Below, piece after piece: positions 1 through 12,700 of a DNA stretch of 64,000 nucleotides. This stretch comes from Sclerodactyla briareus (Eukaryota > Echinodermata > Holothuroidea > Dendrochirotida > Sclerodactylidae). The notes below the pieces were generated by a model. The model made no database searches. It was not told the origin of the DNA and saw only the letters and a program-made list of their open reading frames with translations. Each line of letters opens with the position of its first letter. The first letter of the stretch is position 1. The stretch lies in the NCBI GenBank assembly GCA_026419785.1, contig JAODTK010005695.1, positions 349,605 to 413,604 on the forward strand. The letters are read 5' to 3'. Position numbers and translations under genes: made by a program.

Positions 1-46
1 GATTATGATAATAGTGAGAACACACTTCCAGGCGAAGAGACACTTC

Positions 47-334
47 CAGGCGCGTAACCGAGAGATCTGTCTTTGGGGGTGGGGGGGGGGGGGGGGGGCG
101 GGGGAAGGGGTTGAGGTCGAACCCAAGGGAAGTGCGCCCTCATAATGGCCTCACCCTCCCTATTGGCAAATAAGTACAATTTATGGGCACCCTATACCAC
201 ATGCTGCTGCAATATTGCTAAATACAGCTGTCAAAACATCTACTGAACAGCAAAGAAAATCAGGTTTCGTGTTAAAATTCATTGGTCACTTGGGTCCATG
301 GGGGTCTGACCCCCCGCCCGTTGGTACGCCACTG
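47..334. mobile_element. hAT-type MITE with poly-G tract, copy 1
   Basis: About 290 bp, CAGGCGCGTAACC to GGTACGCCACTG, giving an imperfect terminal inverted repeat. It is clearly homologous to the element at 6234-6524 and carries a G run (about 18) near its left end. The flanking 8-mers (gacacttc / ggtacatc) agree only partly. Confidence 0.7.
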
Positions 335-449
335 GGTACATCCAAGTCATTGCGTGGTAAACATCAAAGTTGCAAGAATAATTGAATTGCAGTTCATATG
401 TACATAATTGATATGAAATTAACAACCACTGCTCAAATGTACCGAGATT

Positions 450-709
450 ATGATGGTTGTCTTTTACGAACTTTGAAGGGAAAATTTTCTTCGATATTAA
501 GACCAAGAGGTGGGTGGGGCAGGTGGAAGATCGGTATGGACTACCTATCAGGAGCACGAAGAAAAAGAAAATCATCATATTCTCCTCCGCCATCTTGTTC
601 GTTCTGATCAGCGTCTACTACTCATTAGTTCGTCCGCAGCCAGTCATCAAACCCACCAAGCACAAACACGATGCTGACTACGTCCGGTTAGTTATTGGTG
701 ACTATATAG
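450..709 (+). CDS. ST8Sia-like exon 1: cytoplasmic tail, membrane anchor, stem start
   Basis: The open frame encodes a basic stretch (RSTKKKK) followed by a hydrophobic span of about 17 residues ([17 protein letters not shown]) and then the start of a stem ([17 protein letters not shown]). This is the usual type II anchor. Tandem ATG codons at 450 and 453 are in another frame from the anchor, so one indel is needed between about 455 and 490. The proposed donor is ATAG|GTAAAA after 709. The join to the next placed exon is off phase by one base, so either a further exon or an indel exists here. Confidence 0.65.
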
Positions 710-3700
710 GTAAAAGACTGAGTAGTCGAGGAGCAGTAGGCCTATATCTTTCCAGTGAATCACATCCGGCGGTCATGTAACGTAGGCTCATTTCCTTTAA
801 CTAGCAGGTGGAAGGAGGATAATATAAACCACCCCTTACCCCAAATTTGGAGGTTCAGCACTTGCTTTTGTTGAGTGTTATTCAATTACCTGTGATGTAT
901 TCGAGTTATCTACACGATAACACCACGGGGAGGGTGCAGAGGTTGCTAATTGACGTAATACACATATTTGTATCTGATTGGCTTGGATAGCTTTCCTACT
1001 GCAGAAACGCTACCTAGGATGACCAGTTTCCCCCCCCCCCCTATTCCCAGAAAACTTCAAAAGGGCATACCTTCGCAAACAAAACTGCGTAGGCAATTAT
1101 GTTTATTACCCGAATCCACCCAGATGCCGTCTATGCGCGGCCATAAACTTCACCCTTAATGGCGCAAGGGATCGCCACTTTCAATCTGTATGTACCAATT
1201 CCGTCCGTCTTGCCAGTGGGGCGGCGATGAGGATGGTCGACGGAAATATACTCAGTATTCCACACGCGAGCTTCTGTGACAAACCTACTAGTTTCGGCAC
1301 GGATAGAAAGGTAATAAAGAACCCCAAATGATTCCAGCCAGCCTCCCCATGTGGGCCCCACATGGGTGGCCATTTGGGCCCACCTCGATTGTCCGCGGTT
1401 TCCACGCTGGGCCCATGTGGGCCAACCAGCTGGGACCCATGTGGGACCTTCCGTGGGCCCATGAACATCTGCCTCACACAACCCCCATACACTGCCATAT
1501 GGCCCCCTGCGGGTCTGACGTGGGCAGCCTTTTCCGTGTTGGTCCAGACTGAACCCATATGAGCCCAAATGGGCCCCATTTGGCCCTGACGTGGGCCAGC
1601 CCTGGCCCACCTTTGGACCCCACTTGGACCAGACTGAACCCATGTGGGCCCCAGATGGGCTCGCTGGCTGGGTTCTGACATATTGCTGGGAGGTCCATCA
1701 AACCTCAATTCCATATTCCCCGGCTTATTGAATTCTTACGCAGCGTACCAGCGGCGCCTAGCTGCCCGTCCTGCCTCTACATGTTATGTCCGTTTTTTGA
1801 GAGACATCAGCCTCCATAATAATAGTGTAGATATACATGCATGTTTTGGGAGAGGAAAGATAGTGGAGAGGGTAAGGCAACATAAGGGTATGGATCATGA
1901 AGGAAAAGGAAGAGAAGCAATCGATTTTCCGAGTCCACGAATGATTAAGAAGAAGTCAGTGAGCCACTCACTTCCCGACTCCCCACACATTTACTGATGG
2001 AGTGTTTGTTGTTTCTCGCGTCGCATCAGACTTTTCATTTTAATACACGGAATGACGTGGTACGTGGTTTGCCACTACAAACGCCTGTATGTAGGAGCTC
2101 GTTCCATTAAATTTCTTGCCGTCGATCTGAACATTTACACACTACTGGCTGGAGCCTATGGGCGGAGCCTAACGTTTAACGACGCAGTTGATTGGCGATC
2201 TCGCGAAATAGGGCTATCATGTTCTCAAACTCTCTCAAGCCCTCTCATGAAATAGTGATAAACCACTTACCCACGTCAGCCAGTTCCTCTTCCAGCGGCT
2301 CAATGCTGCGGCTAGTACTAGTAATAATCTCCTTATATCCTCTATGACGACCCATTATGCTTCCGAAGAACGCTTGCGCTTTGAGTTTTAGAATATCGGT
2401 AAATAAGCAGTGAATGGCAGAATGGTATCAGTGACACTTTACAAGCAATGGGCGAGGTCTCGTTCTTCACTTCATGGTTCCGCTGTAATGCAGTGGACTT
2501 TCTGGGGATACTGCAGGTTTGTTACGAGATATTTGCATTAGTCTCGCTTGTCGGCTAGCTGTGAGCAGCCACGTTGAACTTGAAACTCCGCTCTTCCAGG
2601 CTCCGAGGAAATAGTTGGGTCCTGAGTTCACTGATCGCCTTTCCGGATGGGAAAGCAAAATGGCCGTCCCGGGAGCAGGTTGGGATCGGTCACACACCTG
2701 CTTGATATAATCTGAGCACTAGTCGAGAAGAGAAGGCGAGTTATCGCCGGTGTCTCCACATCATACGGACAGGGTTCCTTGACGAGCCGTAATTGGCTTC
2801 CTGAACGTACTCGTAGAATTCAAATAAAATTCAAACAATGTTAGGCTACGATTCCATTGGCGGCATGACTTCGACAATGTCAAATCCACATGAGTCAGGA
2901 AGGGAAAGTGTCCTGAATACTGCATTCTGTTTGTACATAGATAGATATAGGTTCTATAGAAGTAAACACTCACCCAAATAACAACAAACCTGATTGACTT
3001 TGAAGTTTGCTCATATGTTTTGTCAGACAGTGGTCAGCTTGGATGGGTTCGATAGTGGGCGTGGTCATCTTGATTTTTTAGAGGAACTGATTTTTTGCGC
3101 AGACTAGCGCGTTTCTGGACATGGCGATCGTTTTGAGAACAACTTTTGTTCTCGCTCCATGAGAATGAGACCCTATCGGGCGGCCATTTTCCCGTAAAAA
3201 TGATTCTTGTGTTTGCAAATTTAGTGTTCCGAAGCATGTGGCGATCGATTTGAGGCCAACTATCGTTTCGCCTTCGGCACTTCACCCGACGGCCATTTTC
3301 ATCTTCTCAAAGAACGTTTTTTTTCTTCAATTCGCGCGCTCCGAAGAATAGCGATCATTCTTAGACTAATTTAGTTTTCGCCTCTTGGACTCCACCTGGC
3401 GGACATTATGGACCGTTTTTGCAAAGCTTTTCTCCGCAGAGTCGCACGTTTTCACGTTTTGTATTCATGGCGATCGTTTCGAGACTTTCAACTGATATTA
3501 TTGCAAATTGGCCATTTCGAATATAACACCGTCCTCTACGGATTACTGATTGCTGAAAACTGGGGATCTCCAAGTTGGCGATTCACCTCCAGCCAATGTC
3601 TAGTTTTTTTGATGATATTTGTTCGAACACTTTCCGTTACGTATTCAAACTGAGTGACTCAGAAATAATGCTTTGAAGATTTGGGCATAAGCGGGACAGG

Positions 3701-6700
3701 ACAACTGCCTTGATTAATTTTCCAAATTTTCATTTATGATAAATCATCATTTACACTTGTATTGTCATTCGCAATTCACAGATTATTCAGTCATAACAAA
3801 CCGATTTCCAGACGGCAGAACGAGACCGCCGTTTCTAAAGACGAGGCGTTGGTCGAGGTTATTCAAAGGTTCCAATATAGAAAGAAACCAAAATCCAATG
3901 AAAAACAGGTCCACCTAACCCCGCAATCTGACATCAACATGGCAGAAATGACGAGAATATTCACGGATACGTGGAAGAGTAATGAGGCAGCATTACCAAG
4001 TTTAGGTAAGCCATGATGGTTGGGGTTCAAATGTAATTTGGTAGCACATGATTTTGTTGGTAGACTTCCTGCGCCGGTGCGCTGAATGAGAATTACCCTT
4101 ATCGAATGACATCAATACTAATCCATCAGTTAATTTATCTAATCCTAATCCCCAACAAAGAACACAATCATTTTTTTTTACAATACGTGAGTAGCCAATT
4201 GAGGAACACTTGTTGGAGGCGCACTTCAACTGGGGCTTTCGCTTTGAATATGCTGGCCCAATGTCATTAGCACATAGTCAGTCGAGTATTCGATAGCTGA
4301 GAGCTCATGAATTATCAGATATGAATATGGTTTTCTTTGACATTGGCCAGATCTATGATGTCTACCTGAGGATACTTCGGCCAACTATGTCAAGCCCTTT
4401 GATACCACTCAACATTAGCTATTTGAGCATCCAAGGACTATACGCTCACATAGGTTACGCTGAAATTGAACATATCTTGTCGACCGTTTGCGATTTGACG
4501 TTGTTACGTTATTAGGGTTCAACCTTAATAACAGCTTGCCAGATGAAATTATTACTTTCCCTAACTCCACGCTAGAACGGAAAGATGGTGCCGACTCTCA
4601 AACTCATGGTATACATTTATTAAAGACACCTTAGTGAGAAGAAGATGATTGGATCTTAAATCAGACAAATAATTGTACCAATCTTGATCGTTCCGTATAG
4701 CGGTTAGGACAGCAGGTTCATAGTTTTCATTACGGGACCGACTTGCGGCGTCAATTCCAGGGGTGAAAGGTCCACCACTGCATGAAATGGCTTCAATACT
4801 TCCCAATTTTCCCTAGGCTTGGTTTGCTTTTTGGATGGGTGCTCTCAGATAACAAGCAAGCGATGTAACCTATAGCCAACGCACACCAAAGTAATTCCCA
4901 AGTTTTTTGTTTTTTTGCTTTCGTCCCCCAATAATGACAGAAGCGAGTTAGCGGATTTCACTGACACTCGTGAGCAGTTTGTGATGATAAAGAGAATTGC
5001 GAATCTGGTGAGAATCTTACTATGGCTCACCAGGACCGGGTCTCGAGGCCGATCATGCCAGACATCTACACAACTTTACCAAAAGTAAGAGTCCAATCAA
5101 TACCACCGCCATCATATTATGTACTGATTGCCTAATTAGGTCGGGTTGTCTGTCTTTGCACCAATGTCGGCTTAGGAGGTTGGGAGATCGTGGGGTTTTG
5201 ATTGACTGGGGTTTCTGGTGTCCGATAGCAACGTTAATTGACAGGGTATCAACAATATAGCAGTAGAACTAAGACGTTGACAATCTTCGTAGCTGATTCC
5301 TTTACCAAGTTTTACCCTGATCACGACGCCATTATTCCTACTCATTAATGCAACAATCAAGTCGCATGGCGAATAGACCACCAGGGAATGGGACATATTC
5401 ATTCTTCACTAGTGTCTGTATAATGTATACGCACGATAACTTAAAGAGAGTCGTTAGAGTTTTTATTACAATCTTCTGAATGATCTTGTCTCCCCGCGTA
5501 CTGCAAAAGATGGTGGTATACTCTTCGTATTGGTATCAATTTCCATATGCTCCTGCTATCAGCTATCGGAAAGTATATAACCGTTCGACAACTATATTAG
5601 TCCATAGACAAGAAATGATACCACCGAGGGTGAAATATTCTCATTGCTATTTTGACATCCTCCGTTTCACTAGTTCACGCTTTTGATATGATATCCCTCG
5701 CTGACTGATATCTTCATATGGGAAATGCATGTCTGTTTGAATATCCTCCCTCCCTTTACAAACGGGGCGCTAAGTTAACGCCGATTTGTACTTCCTGTCA
5801 TGAAACTGTGTAAACTTGGTGTCTATCGTAATTTTCTTTGTCTGATATGCCCCATATCTTACTCATTTAACTGAGAAGATTCCTAGCTACGTATGTCACT
5901 GCAGCATGCACTTTAAGTTGACAAGAATTAGTCAACGAGTCGGAAGGGTTAATCCAACCTAATTCATCTGGGCGCGAACTGGATGTCGGCCTTCATTTCT
6001 CCAGATTAATAGGCAGCAGTGGGCTGAGGATTGTAGTCATGTTGACCCGATGTGTTACATGCTTGACAGCTTACTGAGGTACATCTGCTGCGGTATTCAG
6101 GTATGAATTAGTGCACCTCTATAGACAGCCTATCCGCTCAAGCTGATTGTCTCTAGGGTGTCTGGGTCAGGGTGTCTTAGTTGCCGGTCTCCTCATTTGT
6201 AGGTCAGTATCCATCTTGAGGAATTATAGCAGCCAGGCGCGTACCGAGAGATTTTTTTGTGGGGGGGGGGGGGGGGGAGGGAAGGGGAGGGGTTTTGAGG
6301 TCGGAACCTAAATGGAGTGGGCCCTCCTTGATGCTCACCCTCCCTACTCGGAAATAAGTAACAATTTATGGGCCCCAAGACACATGCTGCTGCAATATTC
6401 GCTAAGTTACAGCTGCAGAACCTCTAATTAACTGCCGAAAAAGTTTTTGTGTTAAAAAATTTTGATCCCTGGGTCATGGGGGGAGGGTTCTAACCCCCCC
6501 CCCCCCACTGTGGGTCCACCACTGATAGCAGCCAAAAGTGAACATGCATATCAGTGGGTTCAATTGGTAGTCGAGACATCTGGGCACAGTAGTAGATCAG
6601 AAAGCACGATAGGCACGAGCAAAAATAGCAGAGAAAGCAATCAGGCTGTCATATACCTATTTTCAAACATCAGAATCCATTATATATTTTGTTACCACTT

Positions 6701-9700
6701 AGATTTATTGACCTCAGATGGTACTGACATCTGGTATGGACTAAAATCCGTAAGCATTTGAAAGCCCTCAGTTCTACTGTTGCAGTGTCTTGCATGACAC
6801 GACATTTCCCAAATGTGGTCGCTTTATGTTTCTTCAACTTACCGTTTGTCGCGGAACCAATATTTCGTTATCTTCCATATTGCTCGCAGGAGTCACCGTT
6901 CAAGAGGACTTTCTTGTCGCGGTGTGTAGTTATGGGAGCAGTGGTCTTCTGACTGACAGCCACTGTGGGTCCAACATCGACGATGCTGATTATGTGTTCA
7001 GGTATCAACCATGACAATCACATCTTTTCCCCAATTGCACAGAAACGTATAATTATGAGATGTATCTTATTATTCAAAGAAAAATTGCACTGCCAGGAAA
7101 AAAATGAATCATGTGCTTCCTGCAGGAATCATTTGAAATGCTCAGTATTGGTAAACTTACCGTGGAGTACACGTGAATGACGAATAGAGTGACAAATCCA
7201 AGTGATGTGAAGATAGTAATTCATAATTTCACCTGCTACCTTGCTGGGTTCTTTGTTGTTCTAATGATGGGGCCTTCCAGAATAAACTTTGGCATGATTT
7301 AACATCTGAGTACTTATTTAGCGCCTCTTCATCGTTGTGCTCAAAGCGCTATACAGATATTGTTCTGATCATAGGAACTGGTACGCACTCTGACACTCTA
7401 GGAGAGACTGTGGCAGCAGCTAACACAGCCCCAGTTGTACTGAAGGTCCGTAAATGTGCCCGTTCGCACCTGGGTGGAGAGGGGCATGGAGGTGGAGCAA
7501 GTTGCCCAAGGACACAACGGAAAAGCTGATCGGGCCTGTGGATCCGAACTCACAAACTTTCGATCAACAGTCTGAAGCCCTATCGACTGAGCTGATCCGA
7601 TCACATTACTCATTGCCTAATACATATTCGTTGGCCCAGGACCACTATAGATTATAACGAGAGGTAGTGTATTCCTTCACAGTGCTTCACCCTTACCGTC
7701 CCCCAGTTTCACCTAACACTATTCAGTGTTGTTGGTGTTTGTTACTTTTTTGTTCTTATTTCTTGCACACTCGTGTTTGTTGGGCACATATACCTATCAG
7801 TCAGCAACTGTTGCGATTGATTGATTATAAATTCCAGCTGAGACGAAAAGTCACGTTGGAAGACCGAGAGGGGATTGCACCAATAAACTTCGCACCCCGA
7901 AACGCAAGATGCTGATATACGAGACGAGTCATCACCTAGGAGTGTTATGACTGTTAACGTTTGGAATACTTTTGAATGTCTATCTACTTACAGTTATTTG
8001 CCATCTCTATCAGCTCATTGATTATCATCATTGAACCTACAGTGGATGTTTTTTTTCACACAGGTGCAATATGCCTCCTATCAAAGAATACAAGGACGAC
8101 GCGGGCGCTCGTAGTAATCTCACTACAATGAATGTCATGTCGATCGTAGCGGATAGGTGAGTAGAGCATGGACCCCCACCACATAGGATCTCTATACGGA
8201 AACAACGATCTCACGCATTAAAGGAAAAGTCCATCTTTTCCGTGCGTTTGTCCCTAAATTATTCTTCCCCAGCGAGTGACACACTGAGGCTAGGATTCCG
8301 TTGATCCGTATGCAGGTTCGGTACGCATGTCGAAATCGCGAATTCACGTGAGTTGAGATGGCGCCCAGTGTCTGATTTGTTCTATTTAGTTTGCAAAGAT
8401 AGATGTTGGTTCCACACAGACCAACGTTTTTCTGAATGGAAGCAAACCACCAACACTGAATAGGCAGAATAAGCACATGTACCAATGCGTATACCGAATG
8501 CGTATCACCGCGAATGATTCTATGGATTTTTTCCTAACAAAAGCCGATCAAGGATATTTTTTGGAATATAATATCTTTTTAAAAAAGCAATTCGACGTTC
8601 TCATTCATGAGTTGCTATATATCTATATGACCCTCCCTTCCCCATTATTATACAGTTCCATTCCTCCGAAAATATCGACCTCTCTCGCAAATCATGATTT
8701 CATTCATTTCACGATATACCCCGCACCCCGTATCCGCATCCATTAATCCTTGCCACAGAGACGGATTCGGAATTCGGTCTGAATGTGAAAATCACGAGGG
8801 AAAACGAGGGAAAGAGAAAAAAACAACAACCGTGTGATGCACGACGTAAAAAAAAAAGCATTATTAACGAGCAAGCAGTATAAGGAATGTTCGTGAGTCG
8901 ATCACCTAATTAGTAACCGATATTTCTAAATTATTTTTCTATACTGAACACTATTCAAAATACACACAGACTTGGCAGCACATTAACTAGATCAAATTCC
9001 TCCAGATGCACAGTTTGCATCAATTCTAGGGAATAATCACTGAGAATGAAATGCCTGAGGTCCGTCACTGTTTCACAGCTCAGCAACTTACGAGTTATCA
9101 TGAGTAGATCACTGACGTGAGTGAGGCAATTGGCTGCTAAGCATGAACAAAATTTTACAACATGAAAGTATGTCTAATTAAATATGCTCTTCTAGCATGT
9201 GGATTGAAACGAGAAATCAGATAAATAATCAGTATCTATCATTAGTGGCCCATTTGAGGAGAAAAAAATTGTGTCACCAGTCTGGGTAAAATCGGAAACG
9301 GATAACGCTACTATATATGATCAATGGTGTATTCATTACCTTAATAGGAAAAATCAACTATAAATTATATATAAAGATTAAATATAAATAAAGTATTGTA
9401 TTTTTTTTCTTCAAAATCCACGGATGAAGATGGATTTACCGGAATTGCAACACACGTGCAAAACGTGTGAAATTGACGGTTCCTCTTACGCCACAGGTAT
9501 CATTTACTCTCTAACTCGTTGGAGGAGGACCACTTCTTACGCGATCTGAGCCAATACAGTGGATACTTTGGATACCGGTATTCGGTATGGGGTCCACGTA
9601 CTCGTTCGGGCTCAGGGTCTACCGACTGGCCGCGACCAAGCTAGAAGGCACGGACCTCCACCAAATTCATAGGGCCACCCGGAACACCTCCCCCCCCCCC

Positions 9701-12700
9701 CCCCCTGGGAAGTGAAACACTTCTGGGAGAAGAAAGGCATCGTGCACCGGCCTAGCACAGGTGAGATCATTTCAATGTAAGAGTGACAGACAGACAGACA
9801 GACAGACAGACGACAAAGAAAATGACGAGTGTTTGTGGCTATCGCAGGAAGTGCAATGGGGCCTGACATGCCCAGTTTTAGCTTTTATTCAGTCGTTGCC
9901 AATTCTTCTTAAGAACAGTATACATGTAACTCACTGAATGAAATTCATGTTCGAAGATCTATTGTAGAGTTATTGTATCGTGGAGCATCGTTATGGGTAG
10001 TTTTGTGTTCAGACGATTATATTTGATATTCCCGATTACCTGCTGCTTTGTGTACACACCGCGGAGTTATGCAGTGCGCCATCACACGCACACGTACTCT
10101 CGGGTGTTGTGTTTGTATCATGCTCTGGTCAATGCAATCTGCTTCCAATATTGGACGAAGCTAATCACAACAAGGATTAGGGGGACACACCCCCGCCCCG
10201 GATATTCGAATATGTCCGTGAATGTTGAACGTAACAGCTGTTACCACACGTGACGTCGAGGACTGCCGTTTAGCAGTTTGACAATTCAAACATGATTCAT
10301 CTCACACGACCACGCCCACATTTGGTAATTTGGACAGACGATTATTTCAGTCAGTCGGGTTGCATTTTTTTGTGTGTAGACAGATAAGAACAATCAGCCT
10401 CAAGAAGGGTTAAAACATTAATCGTCTTAACGACTACGTCAGGGTAGCACCACTGGGGCTGTGGGGAATCAGTGTCCTTCGTCTGATCGGAAAGATATAT
10501 TCGACTGGGTAATTGTAGGTGCCAGATCCTTTTGTAAGGAACATTGTCAACCTTGCCGGGAGTATGCGGGGATACACGGAGTTATATATCTTGATGAGTC
10601 ACGAGTAAATTATGCCTCCCCCCCCCCACACCATACTCACCTCCACACTTCCAACTCGGCCGACGGGTTCAAACAAGTGGACGTGATGTGTAGGAGTAAG
10701 GTGGACATCGAGGCGGGATTGTTGCTTTCAATATATTGCAAACAATTGGGTCACATACATAGTAGTCTTGTGTTAAGACGTTGATATATTCCTGATTTCA
10801 CGCTGGCTTTTATCCGGCAAGCACAGCCATCATTACATTTCTGCAATGCGCCACCATTTCTGTAGTCCGCTACCCGGCTTGTACAAATTGTAATTTCGCT
10901 TTCAATATTGGACGCGGCCAACTATACACCACTGATAGAGGAACCCCGCTTGAATATTTCATTTTTTTCGATAAATGGTTAGACCATAACAGCCGAAGTG
11001 GCGCCGATACTTCACCGATATTGGGGGGGGGGGGGGGGGGACATGGCCATTCAAAGAAAAATAGTGTGTGGAAACACAAGTCAAGGGGAGCAGTCTCCAA
11101 TATTGGGGCGGACATGTCCCCCCCCCCGTCCCCCCGGTTTCGGCGCCCATGTAACAGCGTGTAACAATAAGCATCATCGAGGATCTACCGTTTAGCAGTT
11201 TTGGACAATTTAAACATGGCTGAAAATAATAGGCCTATCTTTTGAAAAAATCTCTACAATTTGAACAGGACGTTGATACAGAAGACTAATTGTGACGCAT
11301 GCAGAAAATGTAATGCCGGATAGAAGGCAGCAGGGAAAATCGGGAATATATCGACGTCTTAACACAAGACTACCCTACTACAATAAACATACAGGTGTGA
11401 CTGCATACATTCTATTTCCCGGAAATCGGCATGGGATACAAAGACTGGGGGCGATTATTGCAGAGGGTCCGAGCTTCTACATCAAACAAAAATAAATGTT
11501 TGAGTGAAGTACCAAAAAATTCCACATTCTTCGCAGAATATTTTCTGGCGGATATTTATAGCTGAAGAGTATCTTGCGACCTTCGTAGTTGTTACTGAAG
11601 GTCAAATTCGCTTTCTACAATACGATATTTTGACCAAAACAAATTCAGTAAATTCCTCGTGTGCGAATGCGGCTGCCCTTAGAGACTGCAGTGAGGGAGT
11701 CATGCAGACCACATCCTGACGCTGGACGGAAGGTACAGCTGAGGGTATCTGACGACCCTCGTAGTTGTTACTGAAGGCCAAAGTTTGCCTTTCACGATAC
11801 GATATTCTGACCCCCCCCCCCCCACCCCCGAAAAGCAGTAAATGTCTCGTGTGCGGGAATGGCTGGACTCACGTGAGTCATGTCCGTCGGAGGGAAACGT
11901 TAAATAGCGGTCTTGACAGCTGTCAAGCCTGCTCCATTAAGCATTAGGCACTAATCGAGAAGAGAAGGCCAGACTTCGCCAGTTGTCTATCCACTCTCTG
12001 GTACGCTGCACACATGTACAGCGATTATGGTTGAACCGGATAAGGTTTCAGTTGGGGCTTTGAACCGAATTGTCCATTGACCTTCTGAATAATGTCATCA
12101 GCCATGAGTTTGAGTATCCCTCTCTGATTCGTCGCAATTCATGTATGGAAACATATCGTTATTGTTGAAGGACAACTGCAGGCTCTGATCCAACAGAATA
12201 TATATCGTGGAGGATGAAAAACTGCATCTAAAGGTCCAAATCCCATCTCAATACGATGTTCCTATGTGGAGTTGTTGGTCTTCAAAGTTGAGTCCCTTAT
12301 GCAGAGAAATTGGGAGAATCCGTTTGCACAAATGCATGACCTCACACTTGGACAACCCGGGAAGTATGTCATGTATTTCATTGTTTCATTTTGTTGAATA
12401 AGAGTCGACAATCAGTAGAAGTTCTGTTGTTTTTTTCTAACCCAAGTAACCATCAACATCCAACAACCCACTCCAGCACTCCATAGATTAAACGCTTTTT
12501 GAAGTGAAAATATTGTATGAAATTCAATAGAAAACAAAGAATGGTTGCAGGGTTATTCAAGTGAGACATCATTCATTATTGCATGATGCGATGCTTTTTA
12601 ATCTTGTACAATAAACATGCACAAACTTCAAAGAACTGTAACTCCGAAACGGAAAGTCGTACTAACTTCGGGTTTGGACGACGCAGCAAGTTTTTCAGCA

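Noticed and set aside
1131-1714. Long overlapping ORFs (up to 177 codons) rich in Gly, Pro, Trp and His
   Set aside because: They run through the GGGCCCA minisatellite and are open in several frames on both strands, the signature of a short repeat and not of a gene.
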